Position numbers and translations under genes: made by a program. From the NCBI GenBank assembly GCA_964516435.1, contig CAZEZP010000065.1:15026-79025 (forward strand): a stretch of 64,000 nt of DNA, written 5' to 3'. Positions 9,601-17,338 of this stretch are shown one piece after another. How positions within the stretch are numbered: position 1 is the first letter of the stretch; the number at the start of each line of letters is the position of its first letter. Source of the DNA: HGW-17 sp964516435. GTDB taxonomy: Bacteria > Myxococcota_A > Polyangia > HGW-17. The notes under the pieces were generated by a model. It did not search any database. It was given only the letters and a program-made list of their open reading frames with translations, and was not told where the DNA came from.

Positions 9601-10371
9601 GGGATGATGAACAACAACTTCATCTGGGCCTCGTTCTACCTGGGCGAGATCGACGCCATGGAGCACCACGCCCAGATGGTGCTGCGCGATGCCCGCAACC
9701 GCGGCGATCTCTTCTCCATGTCCGGGATGGTCCTGGGGCTTGGCAACTTTCCCATCCTGAACCGGGAGGGACCCCAGCGGGCCGCCCACGTCATCGACGA
9801 GATCCTGCGGCAGTGGTCCGTGGACGGCTATCACCTGCAGCATTACTGGGCGCTCCTGGCGCGGGCCAACATCGAGATCTTCCTGGGCCGCCCCGAGCGG
9901 GCGCTGGAGAGCGTGCAGAAGGACTGGGGCCGGCTGCGCAACCACCTGCTGATGCTGATTCCCGCGGTGCGCAACGAATCGCGGTTCCTGCGCGGAAGGG
10001 CCGCCCTGTCGCTGGCCGCCCGGGAGAAGGGCGAAAGGAAGCGGGAACTGTTTCGGCGGGTGCTCGAGGATTGTGCGAAGCTCTTCCGGCAGAAGTTGCC
10101 GTGGACGCAGGCCACGGGGCTCTTGCTGGCGGCAGGGGCGCAACTGGAGGAACGGCCCGAGGAAGCCGTTGCGTCCCTGAGGAAATCGCTTTCGCTGCTG
10201 GAGGAATGCAGCATGCGCCTGTATGCGGCGGCTGTGCGCATCCGGCTGGGGCAACTCCTGGGAGGGGATGAAGGGCGAAGAATGCAGGACGAAGGCTTCG
10301 CCTACATGAAATCCCAGAACATCCGCAATCCGCCGGCCATGCTGGAGATTCTCGCGCCCGGATTCGGGTGA
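6649..10371 (+). CDS. Ser/Thr protein kinase fused to AAA-type ATPase and TPR-like region
   Basis: This 1240-residue cytoplasmic protein begins with a complete Hanks-type kinase domain (about residues 12-285): glycine loop GKGGMSIVYEA, lysine in VALKTL, HRDIKPANILV near 150, DFGLV near 170 and an APEQ activation-loop end. A predicted STAND-like ATPase follows: GRDREIGRIL near 307, Walker A EGASGLGKSEL near 335 and Walker B VVVIIDDIQWAD near 458. The remaining 600 residues are alpha-helical repeats with TPR character. No membrane segment is seen. The architecture matches PknK-type multidomain regulators and many myxobacterial kinases that sense a ligand through the helical part. A short hairpin GCACCC-TGC-GGGTGC (6607-6621) sits in the leader. 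Targets are unknown. Confidence 0.92.
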   Translation: MTESEFFSGNERFELLSVLGKGGMSIVYEAYDRHLGRKVALKTLCSLGGNELYRLKTEFRVLQEMEHPNLVSLGELFEDRGRWFFTMELVRGVDILTYVRGLEPPGFFPSDAGRCKAAERRMPFDEGRLRDAFSQLASALEVIHSHQRVHRDIKPANILVQADGRLVLLDFGLVTQVEPGLQSVDHQMPVGTITYMAPEQAASMEITPKADWYSFGVLLFEALAGRPPFSGTYNQLLLAKRYNVPPNPRDIVPGIPEDLADLAMALMSYNAAARPGAREVRRVLKRDGFPVVIPETAAETHGPIFIGRDREIGRILETFQEVRENGFRALLVEGASGLGKSELLRMAGRLILDETPGAIVLWGRCNERESVSFKAFDGVVDALSRNLLRLSERELGRLTPMNVDLLTRVFPVLSCLNDPGAPLSRRPRQEYDPQEVRSLAFTALREHLSLLADLHPVVVIIDDIQWADKDSIQLLRALTQPPDPPAILLVMSMRTNPDAENDSDAGEWLSRLPFHLERMQLEPLPPDASCQLAQELMEVLPIPPGAPLPKPEHIALEAGGHPLFIQELVQHLTAAGGKGTLQGRLKLDDVLWARVRQLEPELAHLVELACVSFGPLRQDAAGFAMGVSPAEVFRMATRLKILRLVRTTGPGVQDVVEPYHDRVREAVLARMDPEVKKTWHRALVRVLSSARHVEPERLAEHLAAIGEREEAARMFVAAADHAAEKLAFDRAAGLYERAVHLLGENLPEDHPQIRDLNLRLGNALANAGRGKEASRALLDAVRGARAAEALDIKRRAAEQLMYCGFIDEGLAVLEEVLRLIGERVPRTAFGRLVGLMWQRLMLRLRGISYQERDETQIPRVDLVHTDILKSLTMGVGGANVLLASYSCVRLLRQALRIGETARIFFGLCMEANLVSANNPESAYLRRLMAECEKIQKNWKGPRLPYIETAYSFAHFMRGSWAESRRYTQSALRIIDEHGGMFWERGMMNNNFIWASFYLGEIDAMEHHAQMVLRDARNRGDLFSMSGMVLGLGNFPILNREGPQRAAHVIDEILRQWSVDGYHLQHYWALLARANIEIFLGRPERALESVQKDWGRLRNHLLMLIPAVRNESRFLRGRAALSLAAREKGERKRELFRRVLEDCAKLFRQKLPWTQATGLLLAAGAQLEERPEEAVASLRKSLSLLEECSMRLYAAAVRIRLGQLLGGDEGRRMQDEGFAYMKSQNIRNPPAMLEILAPGFG

Positions 10372-10395
10372 TTCGCGGAATCCGCCGTTTGCAGC

Positions 10396-10423
10396 TTGAC
10401 ATTCCGCCCCGCTTCACTAACTT
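10396..10423 (+). promoter_or_regulatory. sigma-70-type promoter for yceD-rpmF
   Basis: TTGACA (10396-10401) and TAACTT (10418-10423) are 16 bases apart, placing the start of transcription near 10430, some 40 bases before the yceD start codon. The perfect -35 box and the position in the gap after the kinase gene support it. It likely serves the downstream ribosomal and riboflavin genes as well. Confidence 0.6.
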
Positions 10424-10469
10424 CGCCCGCGGTTTGCCTCCGGGCAGACATGAAAGTGAATGTGAATCC

Positions 10470-11015
10470 ATGCAGGACCTCGTGTTTTCCATCCGCCAAC
10501 TCCAGGAAGCCCCGCTGGAACTGGATTTCGACATCGATTCCGAAAGCATCGCCGAGCGGATGGGAGATCTCGTGGATCCCGCGCAGCCGTCAAAGGTCCA
10601 TGGCCATCTGCACGTGGAAAAACTGCGGGGCTCCATCCTGGTGGAAGGCACCGTGAGCGGCACCCTGTTCACGGTATGCAGCCGATGCCTGGAAAGCGCC
10701 CGCCTGTCCGCGGATGGCACGTTCCGGCTGATCCTGATGCCGCGGCCCGCCTTTTCCAAGGGCGAGATCGAACTGGCCGAGGACGATCTCGACACGGCCT
10801 ACTACACGGGCGACCAGATCGACCTGCAGCCGCACCTGTGGGATCACCTCATTCTTTCCATCCCGCAGCAGCCGCTGTGCTCGCCGGATTGCAGGGGCAT
10901 CGACGTGCATGTTCCGGGCGTCACGGTCAATGGGGATTTCGCTTGCGAATCCAGTTTTTCCGTGCTAAAAACCCTTTCCTCAAATCCGGGCCCTTCGGCT
11001 CCGGACCGCAAGTGA
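10470..11015 (+). CDS. yceD: YceD/DUF177 family protein
   Basis: The 181-residue product belongs to the DUF177 (YceD) family, small proteins linked to 23S rRNA accumulation and nearly always encoded just before rpmF. It has the family cysteine pairs CSRC near residue 70 and CSPDCRG near 141, arranged like a zinc-binding site, with an acidic patch GEIELAEDDLDTAYY between them. The start at 10470 (MQDLVFSI) gives the usual length; an in-frame opening 34 codons earlier overlaps the promoter and is rejected. rpmF follows after 12 bases, the classic pairing. Confidence 0.88.
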   Translation: MQDLVFSIRQLQEAPLELDFDIDSESIAERMGDLVDPAQPSKVHGHLHVEKLRGSILVEGTVSGTLFTVCSRCLESARLSADGTFRLILMPRPAFSKGEIELAEDDLDTAYYTGDQIDLQPHLWDHLILSIPQQPLCSPDCRGIDVHVPGVTVNGDFACESSFSVLKTLSSNPGPSAPDRK

Positions 11016-11027
11016 GCGAGGTGTGAC

Positions 11028-11231
11028 ATGGCAGTTCCAAAGCAGAGACAATCCAAGATGCGTCGCGACATGCGCCGTTCGCAGCACGACAAGATCGATC
11101 CCCCGAACGTGGGGAAATGCGCGAGTTGCGGCGAGCCCCGCCTGCCCCACCGGGCCTGCCCGGCCTGCGGTTATTACGGCGGCAACAAGAACCGCGAAGG
11201 ATCCAAGTACGATTCCCTCATCGTCAGTTAG
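11028..11231 (+). CDS. rpmF: 50S ribosomal protein L32
   Basis: The 67-residue protein starts MAVPKQRQSKMRRDMRRSQ, typical of bacterial L32, and has the C-x2-C ... C-x2-C zinc ribbon (CASC and CPAC). L32 is a small component of the large ribosomal subunit near the peptidyl-transferase region. All four zinc cysteines are present, so this is the zinc-dependent form. It lies between yceD and rpiB with very short gaps and is probably co-transcribed with both. Confidence 0.96.
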   Translation: MAVPKQRQSKMRRDMRRSQHDKIDPPNVGKCASCGEPRLPHRACPACGYYGGNKNREGSKYDSLIVS

Positions 11232-11234
11232 CCG

Positions 11235-11690
11235 ATGCCAGTCGTCTACCTGGGCACGGATCACGGCGGATTCCCCATCAAGGACGAGTTGGCGGCCGCG
11301 TTGAAGGCGGCCGGGTGCGAGGTGCGCGATTGCGGCGTGTTCACGCCGGAGTCCGTGGACTATCCCGACATCGCCCGCGACGTATGCCAGAAGGTCGCCG
11401 CGGATGCGGGTTCGCTCGGGGTCCTCGTCTGCGGCACGGGCATCGGCATGTCGATCGCGGCCAACAAGATGCCCGGCATCCGCGCCGCCCTGTGTTCCGA
11501 AACCTACAGCGCGCGAATGGCGCGCGCGCACAACGACGCCAACGTGCTGTGCCTGGGGGCCCGCGTCATCGGCGTGGAGGTGGCGCGCGAAATCGTGCGC
11601 GCCTTCCTGGAATCCGCGTTCGAGGGCGGCCGGCATGAGCGCCGGGTCGCCAAGATCGCGCAGTTGGAACATCTGCCGACATCCTGTTGA
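11235..11690 (+). CDS. rpiB: ribose-5-phosphate isomerase B
   Basis: RpiB interconverts ribose 5-phosphate and ribulose 5-phosphate. The 151-residue protein has the family landmarks: GTDHGGFPIKDEL at the N-terminus, VDYPDIA, the GVLVCGTGIGMSIAANK loop carrying the catalytic cysteine region, and LGARVIGVEVA. The length is normal for the RpiB/LacAB family. The start follows the rpmF stop by 3 bases. Ribulose 5-phosphate is also the substrate of the RibB reaction encoded a little downstream, so the position next to the riboflavin genes makes metabolic sense. Confidence 0.94.
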   Translation: MPVVYLGTDHGGFPIKDELAAALKAAGCEVRDCGVFTPESVDYPDIARDVCQKVAADAGSLGVLVCGTGIGMSIAANKMPGIRAALCSETYSARMARAHNDANVLCLGARVIGVEVAREIVRAFLESAFEGGRHERRVAKIAQLEHLPTSC

Positions 11691-11716
11691 ACCCCATCTT
11701 CACCGGGGGTTTCTCC

Positions 11717-12856
11717 ATGTCTTCCGAAACCGATGCGAAATTCATGAAGCGGGCGCTGGCCCTGGCGGCGCGGGCGCGCGGACGCACGGCGCCCAATCCG
11801 CCTGTGGGCGCGGTAGTGGTGAAAAACGGACGCATCGTGGGCGAGGGTTTCCACCCGGCGGCCGGCGCGCCGCATGCCGAGGTGTTCGCCCTGCGCCAGG
11901 CGGGGAAGGCCGCCCGCAAAGCCACGATCTACGTCACGCTCGAGCCCTGCGCCCACACGGGCCGCACGCCGCCGTGCACCCTGGCCATCGAGCAGGCCGG
12001 CATCGCGCGCGTGGTGTATGCCGTTTCCGATCCCAATCCCGTGGCGGCCGGCGGCGCGAAGCACCTGCAGGACGCCGGCATTTCCGTGACCGGCGGGGTG
12101 CTGGAAGCGCAGGCGCGCGAACTGCTGGCGCCGTTTCTGAGCGCGGTGCTGCGCGCGCGCCCCTACGTGGAACTGAAGATGGCCGGCACGCTGGACGGGC
12201 GCACGGCGGACCGTCATGGAAAGAGCCGCTACATCACGGGAGAGGCCTCCCTGCGGCGCGTGCACCGCATGCGCAACGTCGCCGATGCCGTGCTCGTGGG
12301 CGGAAACACCCTGGAACTGGACGACCCGCTTCTCACCTGCCGCGGGGTACCCGGCGGCCGCGATCCCATCCGCGTGGTCGTGGATCCGCGGCTTCGCCAT
12401 GCCCGCCCCGGGATGCGCCTGTTCTCCGGCGGCTCCTCGCCCGTGTGGGTGTGTGTCGACGCGGCGCTCGATGCGGCGTCGTTTCTGCCCTTTTCCGGCA
12501 TCGAGCGGCTGGAGTTCCTGCGGATTCCCTGCGATGCCTCGGGCCGCATGGCGCCGCAGGACATCCTCTCGGCCCTGCTCGAACGGGACGTGCACCATGT
12601 GCTGTGCGAGGGGGGTGCCCGCACGGCCGGGATCTTCCTGGAAAGCGGGGTTGTGGATCGCATCCACTTTGTCTATGCTCCCCGCCTGCTGCTGGACGCA
12701 TCGGCGGTGCCCCTGGTGGTGTCCGCCGAGGCGCGCGGCATCGATGCGCAGATCCCGCTGTCAGGGCTGCGCGTGCGGCGGTCGGGAGAAGACGTCTGGG
12801 TGCAGGCCGACGTGCTCCTTCCGCCGCGGGGAAGTGACACATGTTCACGGGACTGA
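11717..12856 (+). CDS. ribD: bifunctional pyrimidine deaminase/reductase RibD
   Basis: RibD performs the deamination and NADPH-dependent ribosyl reduction steps of riboflavin synthesis. The N-terminal deaminase (residues 1-145) has PNPPVGAVVV, the zinc-binding HAE (PHAEV) and LEPCAHTGRTPPC. The C-terminal reductase (about 150-370) starts at RPYVELKMAGTLDGR and has VGGNTLELDDPLLT and the CEGGARTAGIFL segment. The product is 379 residues, close to the E. coli enzyme. ATG 11717 is chosen with a G-rich site 9 bases upstream; a TTG at 11687 overlapping the rpiB stop is the alternative. The 3' end overlaps ribE by 16 bases, indicating translational coupling. Confidence 0.94.
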   Translation: MSSETDAKFMKRALALAARARGRTAPNPPVGAVVVKNGRIVGEGFHPAAGAPHAEVFALRQAGKAARKATIYVTLEPCAHTGRTPPCTLAIEQAGIARVVYAVSDPNPVAAGGAKHLQDAGISVTGGVLEAQARELLAPFLSAVLRARPYVELKMAGTLDGRTADRHGKSRYITGEASLRRVHRMRNVADAVLVGGNTLELDDPLLTCRGVPGGRDPIRVVVDPRLRHARPGMRLFSGGSSPVWVCVDAALDAASFLPFSGIERLEFLRIPCDASGRMAPQDILSALLERDVHHVLCEGGARTAGIFLESGVVDRIHFVYAPRLLLDASAVPLVVSAEARGIDAQIPLSGLRVRRSGEDVWVQADVLLPPRGSDTCSRD

Positions 12857-13446
12857 TCGAGCGAACCGGACGTCTTCGCCGCATGGATCCGCAGGATCGC
12901 GGGCGCCGCATCGCCATCGAAACCACGCTGGCCGCCGATGGCGGCCTGGCTCTGGGGGATTCCCTGGCCGTCAACGGCATCTGCCTGACCGTGGTGAGCG
13001 TGGAGGATAACCTGGTGGTCGTGGAGGCCGGCGCCGAGACGCTTTCGCGCACGACGCTGGACGAGTGGGCTCCCGGGCGCCTGCTCAACCTGGAGCGGGC
13101 CATGCGCGCGGACGGCCGCTGGGGCGGGCACTTCGTCACCGGGCACGTGGACGGGACCGGCCGCGTGTCCTCCATCCGTCCTGCCGGTCTCCAGACCACA
13201 CTGGGCGTGGCGCTTCCGCCGGAACTCGCATCCATGGTGGTGGAAAAGGGTTCCATCGCCATCGACGGCATCAGCCTCACCGTGGCCGCCCTGCGGGGTG
13301 TGACCGTGGAGGTCGCCGTCATCCCGCATACGTGGACGCATACGGTCTGCAGCACGTACAGGGTCGGGGACCGCGTGAACATCGAGACCGACATGATCGG
13401 CAAGTACGTCGCCGCCTTCCTGCGGCGAAACCGGGGTGCATCATGA
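12841..13446 (+). CDS. ribE: riboflavin synthase alpha chain
   Basis: Riboflavin synthase dismutates two 6,7-dimethyl-8-ribityllumazine molecules to riboflavin. The 201-residue protein has the two homologous lumazine-binding barrels. The first begins with the hallmark MFTGLIERTG and includes SLAVNGICLTV; the second includes GGHFVTGHVDG and SIAIDGISLTV. The C-terminal segment VNIETDMIGKYV matches the trimerisation helix. It overlaps ribD by 16 bases and the next gene by an ATGA. The gene for lumazine synthase (ribH), the preceding step, is not in this cluster. Confidence 0.95.
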   Translation: MFTGLIERTGRLRRMDPQDRGRRIAIETTLAADGGLALGDSLAVNGICLTVVSVEDNLVVVEAGAETLSRTTLDEWAPGRLLNLERAMRADGRWGGHFVTGHVDGTGRVSSIRPAGLQTTLGVALPPELASMVVEKGSIAIDGISLTVAALRGVTVEVAVIPHTWTHTVCSTYRVGDRVNIETDMIGKYVAAFLRRNRGAS

Positions 13447-14573
13447 CGAACGTCGAGGAAGCCATCGCACGGGTAAAGGCTGCCATCGAGGAGATCCGCC
13501 AGGGCCGCATGGTGGTCCTCACCGACCACGAGGACCGGGAGAACGAGGGGGATCTGGTCATGGCTGCCGAGAAGGTCCGCCCGGAGGACATCAATTTCAT
13601 GGCCACCCATGGGCGCGGCCTGATCTGCCTCACGCTCACGCCCGAAAAGGTGCGCCAGTTGGGGCTGCGCATGATGGTGGCCGAGAACGAGAGCCCCTAC
13701 AACACGGCCTTCACCGTGTCCATCGAGGCCCGCGAGGGCGTCTCCACGGGCATTTCGGCGGCGGACCGCGCGCACACCATCCGCACGGCCATCCATCCGG
13801 ATTCGGATTCGCGCCACATCATTTCCCCTGGCCATGTCTTTCCGCTGCGCGCCCAGGCCGGCGGCGTGCTGGTGCGCGCGGGCCAGACCGAGGGCTCCGT
13901 GGATCTCGCCCGCCTTGCGGGACTCCTGCCGGCCGGGGTGATCTGCGAAATCATGAACGAGGACGGCACCATGGCCCGGCGCGACGACCTGCTGCGCTTC
14001 TGCGAGAAGCACCGGCTCGTCATGTGCTCCGTTGCGGATCTGGTCCAGTACCGGATCCAGTACGAGCCGCTGATCACGATGGCGGATTCGGCCACCGTGC
14101 AGATGACGTTCGAGGGCGTCACGCTGCCGGCGGAAACGTTCGTGTTCTCCACGCCCATCTCGGAACTGGAGTTCCTGGCCATTCGCGTCGGGCAGGTGGC
14201 GCCCGAAAAGCCCGTTCTGGTGCGCATGCACCAGAGTTGCATGATTTCCGACCTCTTCAACTTCGGGCGTCCCAGCGGAAAACTGCAGATCGATCAGTCG
14301 CTGCGGCGCATCTTTTCCGAACGGTGCGGGATTTTCGTGCTCATGCAGAACAAGAGCGATTCGCTGTGCCGGTGCTTTCGCGGCACGTTCGAGCCCGAGC
14401 CCGAGGTGGTGCGCCACGTCGGCCCCACGCCCGAAACCAACTACGGGCTGGGCTGCCAGGTGCTCAAGGCCCTGGGCGTGGGAAAAATCCGCCTGCTGAC
14501 CAATTCGGAGCAGAAATTCCACGGAATTCGCGCTTACGGGCTGGAAGTCGTCGAAAGGGTGCCCATCGGATGA
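13443..14573 (+). CDS. ribB: 3,4-dihydroxy-2-butanone-4-phosphate synthase with degenerate GTP cyclohydrolase II domain (RibBX type)
   Basis: The N-terminal domain (about residues 1-205) is an intact DHBP synthase: VLTDHEDRENEGDLV, the HIISPGHVFPLRA segment and RAGQTEGSVDLARLAGL, so it should convert ribulose 5-phosphate to 3,4-dihydroxy-2-butanone 4-phosphate. The C-terminal RibA-like domain (about 215-376) keeps ETNYGLGCQVLKALGVGKIRLL-type ends (split here) but not the chemistry. Where active enzymes carry one Cys and then R-C-D-C-G it reads RMHQSCMISDLFNFGRPSG, losing two of the three zinc cysteines, and the GRGIGL segment is absent. This fits the reported RibBX variants. A separate ribA should exist elsewhere. 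Starts and ends overlap neighbours by ATGA. Confidence 0.9.
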   Translation: MTNVEEAIARVKAAIEEIRQGRMVVLTDHEDRENEGDLVMAAEKVRPEDINFMATHGRGLICLTLTPEKVRQLGLRMMVAENESPYNTAFTVSIEAREGVSTGISAADRAHTIRTAIHPDSDSRHIISPGHVFPLRAQAGGVLVRAGQTEGSVDLARLAGLLPAGVICEIMNEDGTMARRDDLLRFCEKHRLVMCSVADLVQYRIQYEPLITMADSATVQMTFEGVTLPAETFVFSTPISELEFLAIRVGQVAPEKPVLVRMHQSCMISDLFNFGRPSGKLQIDQSLRRIFSERCGIFVLMQNKSDSLCRCFRGTFEPEPEVVRHVGPTPETNYGLGCQVLKALGVGKIRLLTNSEQKFHGIRAYGLEVVERVPIG

Positions 14574-16369
14574 GCCTGCCTACCCAGATACGGCGTGAAA
14601 TCGTGGCCCGCACGGCTTCCATCGCCGAGGCGCTGGACGAGATTCCCGATGGCAGCCGGGTCTTCGTCGGCACGGGAGCCGGCGAACCGCAAGCCCTGGT
14701 CGATGCGCTCGCCGCCCGCGTCCGGGAAAGGAACCTGCATCTGCTGTTCGGCTTTTCCCTGCGCCGGCCGCCTTCGCTTCCCGCCTCCGGTCTTCCCGCC
14801 TGCTCCTACCTGCATGCCGGGTACCGCCAGTCCGCCGCCGTGGAGAGCGGCGCCGTCGAATGGATTCCGGCCGCCGTGGAAAACGTTTCCGCCTGGATCC
14901 ACAATGGCCGCCTGCCGGTGGACGTGGCGCTGATCCAGGTGCATCCGGGCGATGTGCATGGGCAGTATTCCCTGGGAACGGCCGTGGATTTCACGAAGGC
15001 GGCGGTGGAAGCGGCCGGCCGGGTCATCGCGCAGGTCAATCCCTTCGTGCCCCGCACGCACGGGCAGTCGTTCGTCGACTGGCGCCGGATTCACCGCTTC
15101 ACCCTGCGCGAGGAGGCGTTGCCCGAGGTGGTGAGCCGTCCCGCCGATGCGGCGCTGGAGGACGCGATTGCCCGGAACGTCATGCGCATGATTCCGGATG
15201 GAGCCACGCTGCAACTGGGTTTTCCCCGTGTGCCGCGACAATTGCTGTCGCATCTCGCCACCCGCCGCGATCTGGGTGTGCACAGCCTGCTGGTTTCCGA
15301 CTGGGTCATGGAACTTTTGGAGAACGGCAACGTCACGAACCGGCGCAAGGGATTCGCTCCGGGCAAGGTGACAGCCGCCTGCGCACTCGGGTCGCGGCGC
15401 TTCTACGAGTACCTGCACGATGCGCCCGTCTTCGATTTCCAGCCGGTGGAGACCGTGCTCCGCTTCGCCTCCCGCAATCCCGATTTCATCAACGTCGTGG
15501 ACGTGTCGGCTGTGGATCTCCTGGGCCGCGCCCGGTTCGAGAACTCCCCGTTTTCCCGCCGCCTGAGCGCATTCTTCGGCGCTGCGCCTGGCGCTTTCCC
15601 CGGCATGCTGACCGTGGCGGTGCTCGCCTCCCGGGATGCGCAGGGCCGCCCGGCCATCCAAGCCGTCTTTCCCGATGCCGATTCTCCTGGCCGTCTGGAC
15701 GCCTGGCCGGACGTGGTGGTCACCGAGCACGGGGTGGCGCCGCTGCGCGGGAAATCCGCCACCCAGCGCGCGCTCGCATTGGTTTCCCTGGCCCACCCGG
15801 ACGACCGGGAGTCCCTGTGGGACGCGGCGCTCTCCCGCCGGCGCATTCCCGCCGCGTGGAAGTCCTGTCCGCGGATGGAAAAATGGATCCATCCGGACGA
15901 TACGCCTTCCGGAATCGTGGTGCGCATGGCCGGCGCGGCCGATTTCCACGACGTCCTGCGGTTCCATCTGCAATTGCCGCCGGAGGATCTCCGCCTGCGG
16001 TTCTTTTCCGGGAACACGGATCCCGGCGCGTACTGGGAGCGCGTCTTCTTTTGCGGGAATGAATTCGTCTTCCTGGCGCTGGAATCCCGTTTCGACGGGG
16101 AGAAACTGCTGGGCGTGGCGGAATGCAGCCTAGCGGACGATGGAGCAGGAGCCGAAATCGCGCTGGTGGTGCATCCGCAGCACCGGCGTTCGGGCGTGGG
16201 CTGCCGGCTGGTGCGGGCCATGGAGGACTGGGCCAGGACGAGGAGTCTCACCCTGCAGGCGTCCGTGCTGCCCGAAAATGCGCCGATGAAGCGGCTGCTC
16301 CAGGGTTGCGGATGGCAGGTTCGGGAACGGGAGGACGTTTCCGTATATGTCTGGTCGCCAAAATTGTAA
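14570..16369 (+). CDS. acetyl-CoA hydrolase/transferase-like protein fused to GNAT acetyltransferase domain
   Basis: The 599-residue product combines a CoA-transferase family I module (about residues 10-430, like 4-hydroxybutyrate or acetyl-CoA transferases) and a C-terminal GNAT domain (about 445-599). The first part has VALIQVHPGDVHGQYSLG and GATLQLGFPRVP. The GNAT part has VVHPQHRRSGVGCRLVRA with the R-x-x-G-x-G acetyl-CoA loop. The usual catalytic glutamate of the G-I-H-[ST]-E-M motif is replaced: here GVHSLLVSD, Leu240 (CTG at 15287-15289). The transferase half may therefore only bind acyl-CoA. The start overlaps the riboflavin gene by ATGA, so it is translationally coupled to it, an unexplained pairing. 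Confidence 0.85.
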   Translation: MSLPTQIRREIVARTASIAEALDEIPDGSRVFVGTGAGEPQALVDALAARVRERNLHLLFGFSLRRPPSLPASGLPACSYLHAGYRQSAAVESGAVEWIPAAVENVSAWIHNGRLPVDVALIQVHPGDVHGQYSLGTAVDFTKAAVEAAGRVIAQVNPFVPRTHGQSFVDWRRIHRFTLREEALPEVVSRPADAALEDAIARNVMRMIPDGATLQLGFPRVPRQLLSHLATRRDLGVHSLLVSDWVMELLENGNVTNRRKGFAPGKVTAACALGSRRFYEYLHDAPVFDFQPVETVLRFASRNPDFINVVDVSAVDLLGRARFENSPFSRRLSAFFGAAPGAFPGMLTVAVLASRDAQGRPAIQAVFPDADSPGRLDAWPDVVVTEHGVAPLRGKSATQRALALVSLAHPDDRESLWDAALSRRRIPAAWKSCPRMEKWIHPDDTPSGIVVRMAGAADFHDVLRFHLQLPPEDLRLRFFSGNTDPGAYWERVFFCGNEFVFLALESRFDGEKLLGVAECSLADDGAGAEIALVVHPQHRRSGVGCRLVRAMEDWARTRSLTLQASVLPENAPMKRLLQGCGWQVREREDVSVYVWSPKL

Positions 16370-16483
16370 TATGGTTCTCGCAATTAAAAGTAAGAATTCC
16401 AAAAGTAAAAGTAAAATTATCTATAAAGAAAGTGAAAATCTATGGAATTGACGGAAGCGGCAAAAACCTCTAGGATGCCGCCG

Positions 16484-17290
16484 ATGCCTGAATCCATGAC
16501 TTCTCTTTCCGACAACCGTGACATGCTGAAAATCCGCGACCAGGTTTTTTCCAGCCGCCTGTGGATCGGGTCCGGAAAATTCGCTTCCCCCGATGTGCTC
16601 CGGCAGGTGCTCGAGCGCTCCGGAGCCCATCTGGTGACCGTGGCCGTGCGGCGGGCGGATCCCGAAGCCCGCGGCGGCGACCCCGCCTTCCTGGGCATCG
16701 ACCGGGAGAAGGTGTTCCTGCTGCCCAACACCTCGGGAGCCCGGACGGCGGCCGAGGCCGTGCGACTGGCCCGCCTCGGACGCGCGCTGGTGGGCCATTC
16801 CTGGGTGAAACTGGAGGTCACGCCGGATCCGGCCTCCCTCATGCCGGATCCCGTGGAGACGCTGCAGGCCGTGCGCCTTCTGGTGCAGGAGGGATTCACC
16901 GTGCTGCCCTACATGCATGCGGACCCCGTGCTGGCGCTGCGCCTGGAGGATGCCGGTGCCGCCACCGTGATGCCGCTGGCCGCCCCCATCGGCACCAACC
17001 GGGGGCTGCAGACCCGGGCCATGCTGGAGATGATCCTCGCGCGCGCCTCCGTGCCCGTCATCGTGGATGCGGGCATCGGAATGCCCTCCCACGCGGCCGA
17101 GGCCATGGAAATGGGCGCATCCGCCGTGCTCGTGAACACGGCCATCGCCACCGCGGCGTCTCCCCCGGATATGGCCGAAGCCTTCCGCCTGGCGGTGCAG
17201 GCCGGCCGCCTGGCGCATCTCTCTGGGCCGGGACGGATCCAGGATGCACCCGAGGCATCCAGCCCGCTGACCGGTTTCCTGTGGGAATGA
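16484..17290 (+). CDS. thiG: thiazole synthase
   Basis: ThiG condenses 1-deoxy-xylulose 5-phosphate, dehydroglycine and the ThiS thiocarboxylate into the thiazole of thiamine. Conserved parts are IGSGKFASPD, LPNTSGARTAAEAVRLARL, the Schiff-base lysine in HSWVKLEV, ATVMPLAAPIGTNRGL and DAGIGMPSHAAEAMEMGASAVLVNTAIA. The family-homologous region begins at the ATG 16523, from which the lysine is residue 96. The ATG at 16484 has AGGA 8 bases upstream and is used here; 16442 and 16475 are other possible starts. No thiS, thiF or thiH is adjacent. The 70 bases before it are AT-rich with a GTAAAA-repeat look and no visible TPP riboswitch. Confidence 0.93.
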   Translation: MPESMTSLSDNRDMLKIRDQVFSSRLWIGSGKFASPDVLRQVLERSGAHLVTVAVRRADPEARGGDPAFLGIDREKVFLLPNTSGARTAAEAVRLARLGRALVGHSWVKLEVTPDPASLMPDPVETLQAVRLLVQEGFTVLPYMHADPVLALRLEDAGAATVMPLAAPIGTNRGLQTRAMLEMILARASVPVIVDAGIGMPSHAAEAMEMGASAVLVNTAIATAASPPDMAEAFRLAVQAGRLAHLSGPGRIQDAPEASSPLTGFLWE

Positions 17291-17338
17291 AACGTCCAGA
17301 AAATTCAATCGGGAAATTCAAACAAATAAAAAGGGGAA

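Noticed and set aside
6520..10254. A long open frame opposite the kinase-ATPase gene
   Set aside because: It mirrors GC-rich codon bias, has no recognizable domain, and lies entirely antisense to a clearly real kinase gene.
16370..16483. A TPP riboswitch before thiG
   Set aside because: The leader is AT-rich and short, and lacks the conserved CTGAGA and ACCTGA boxes.
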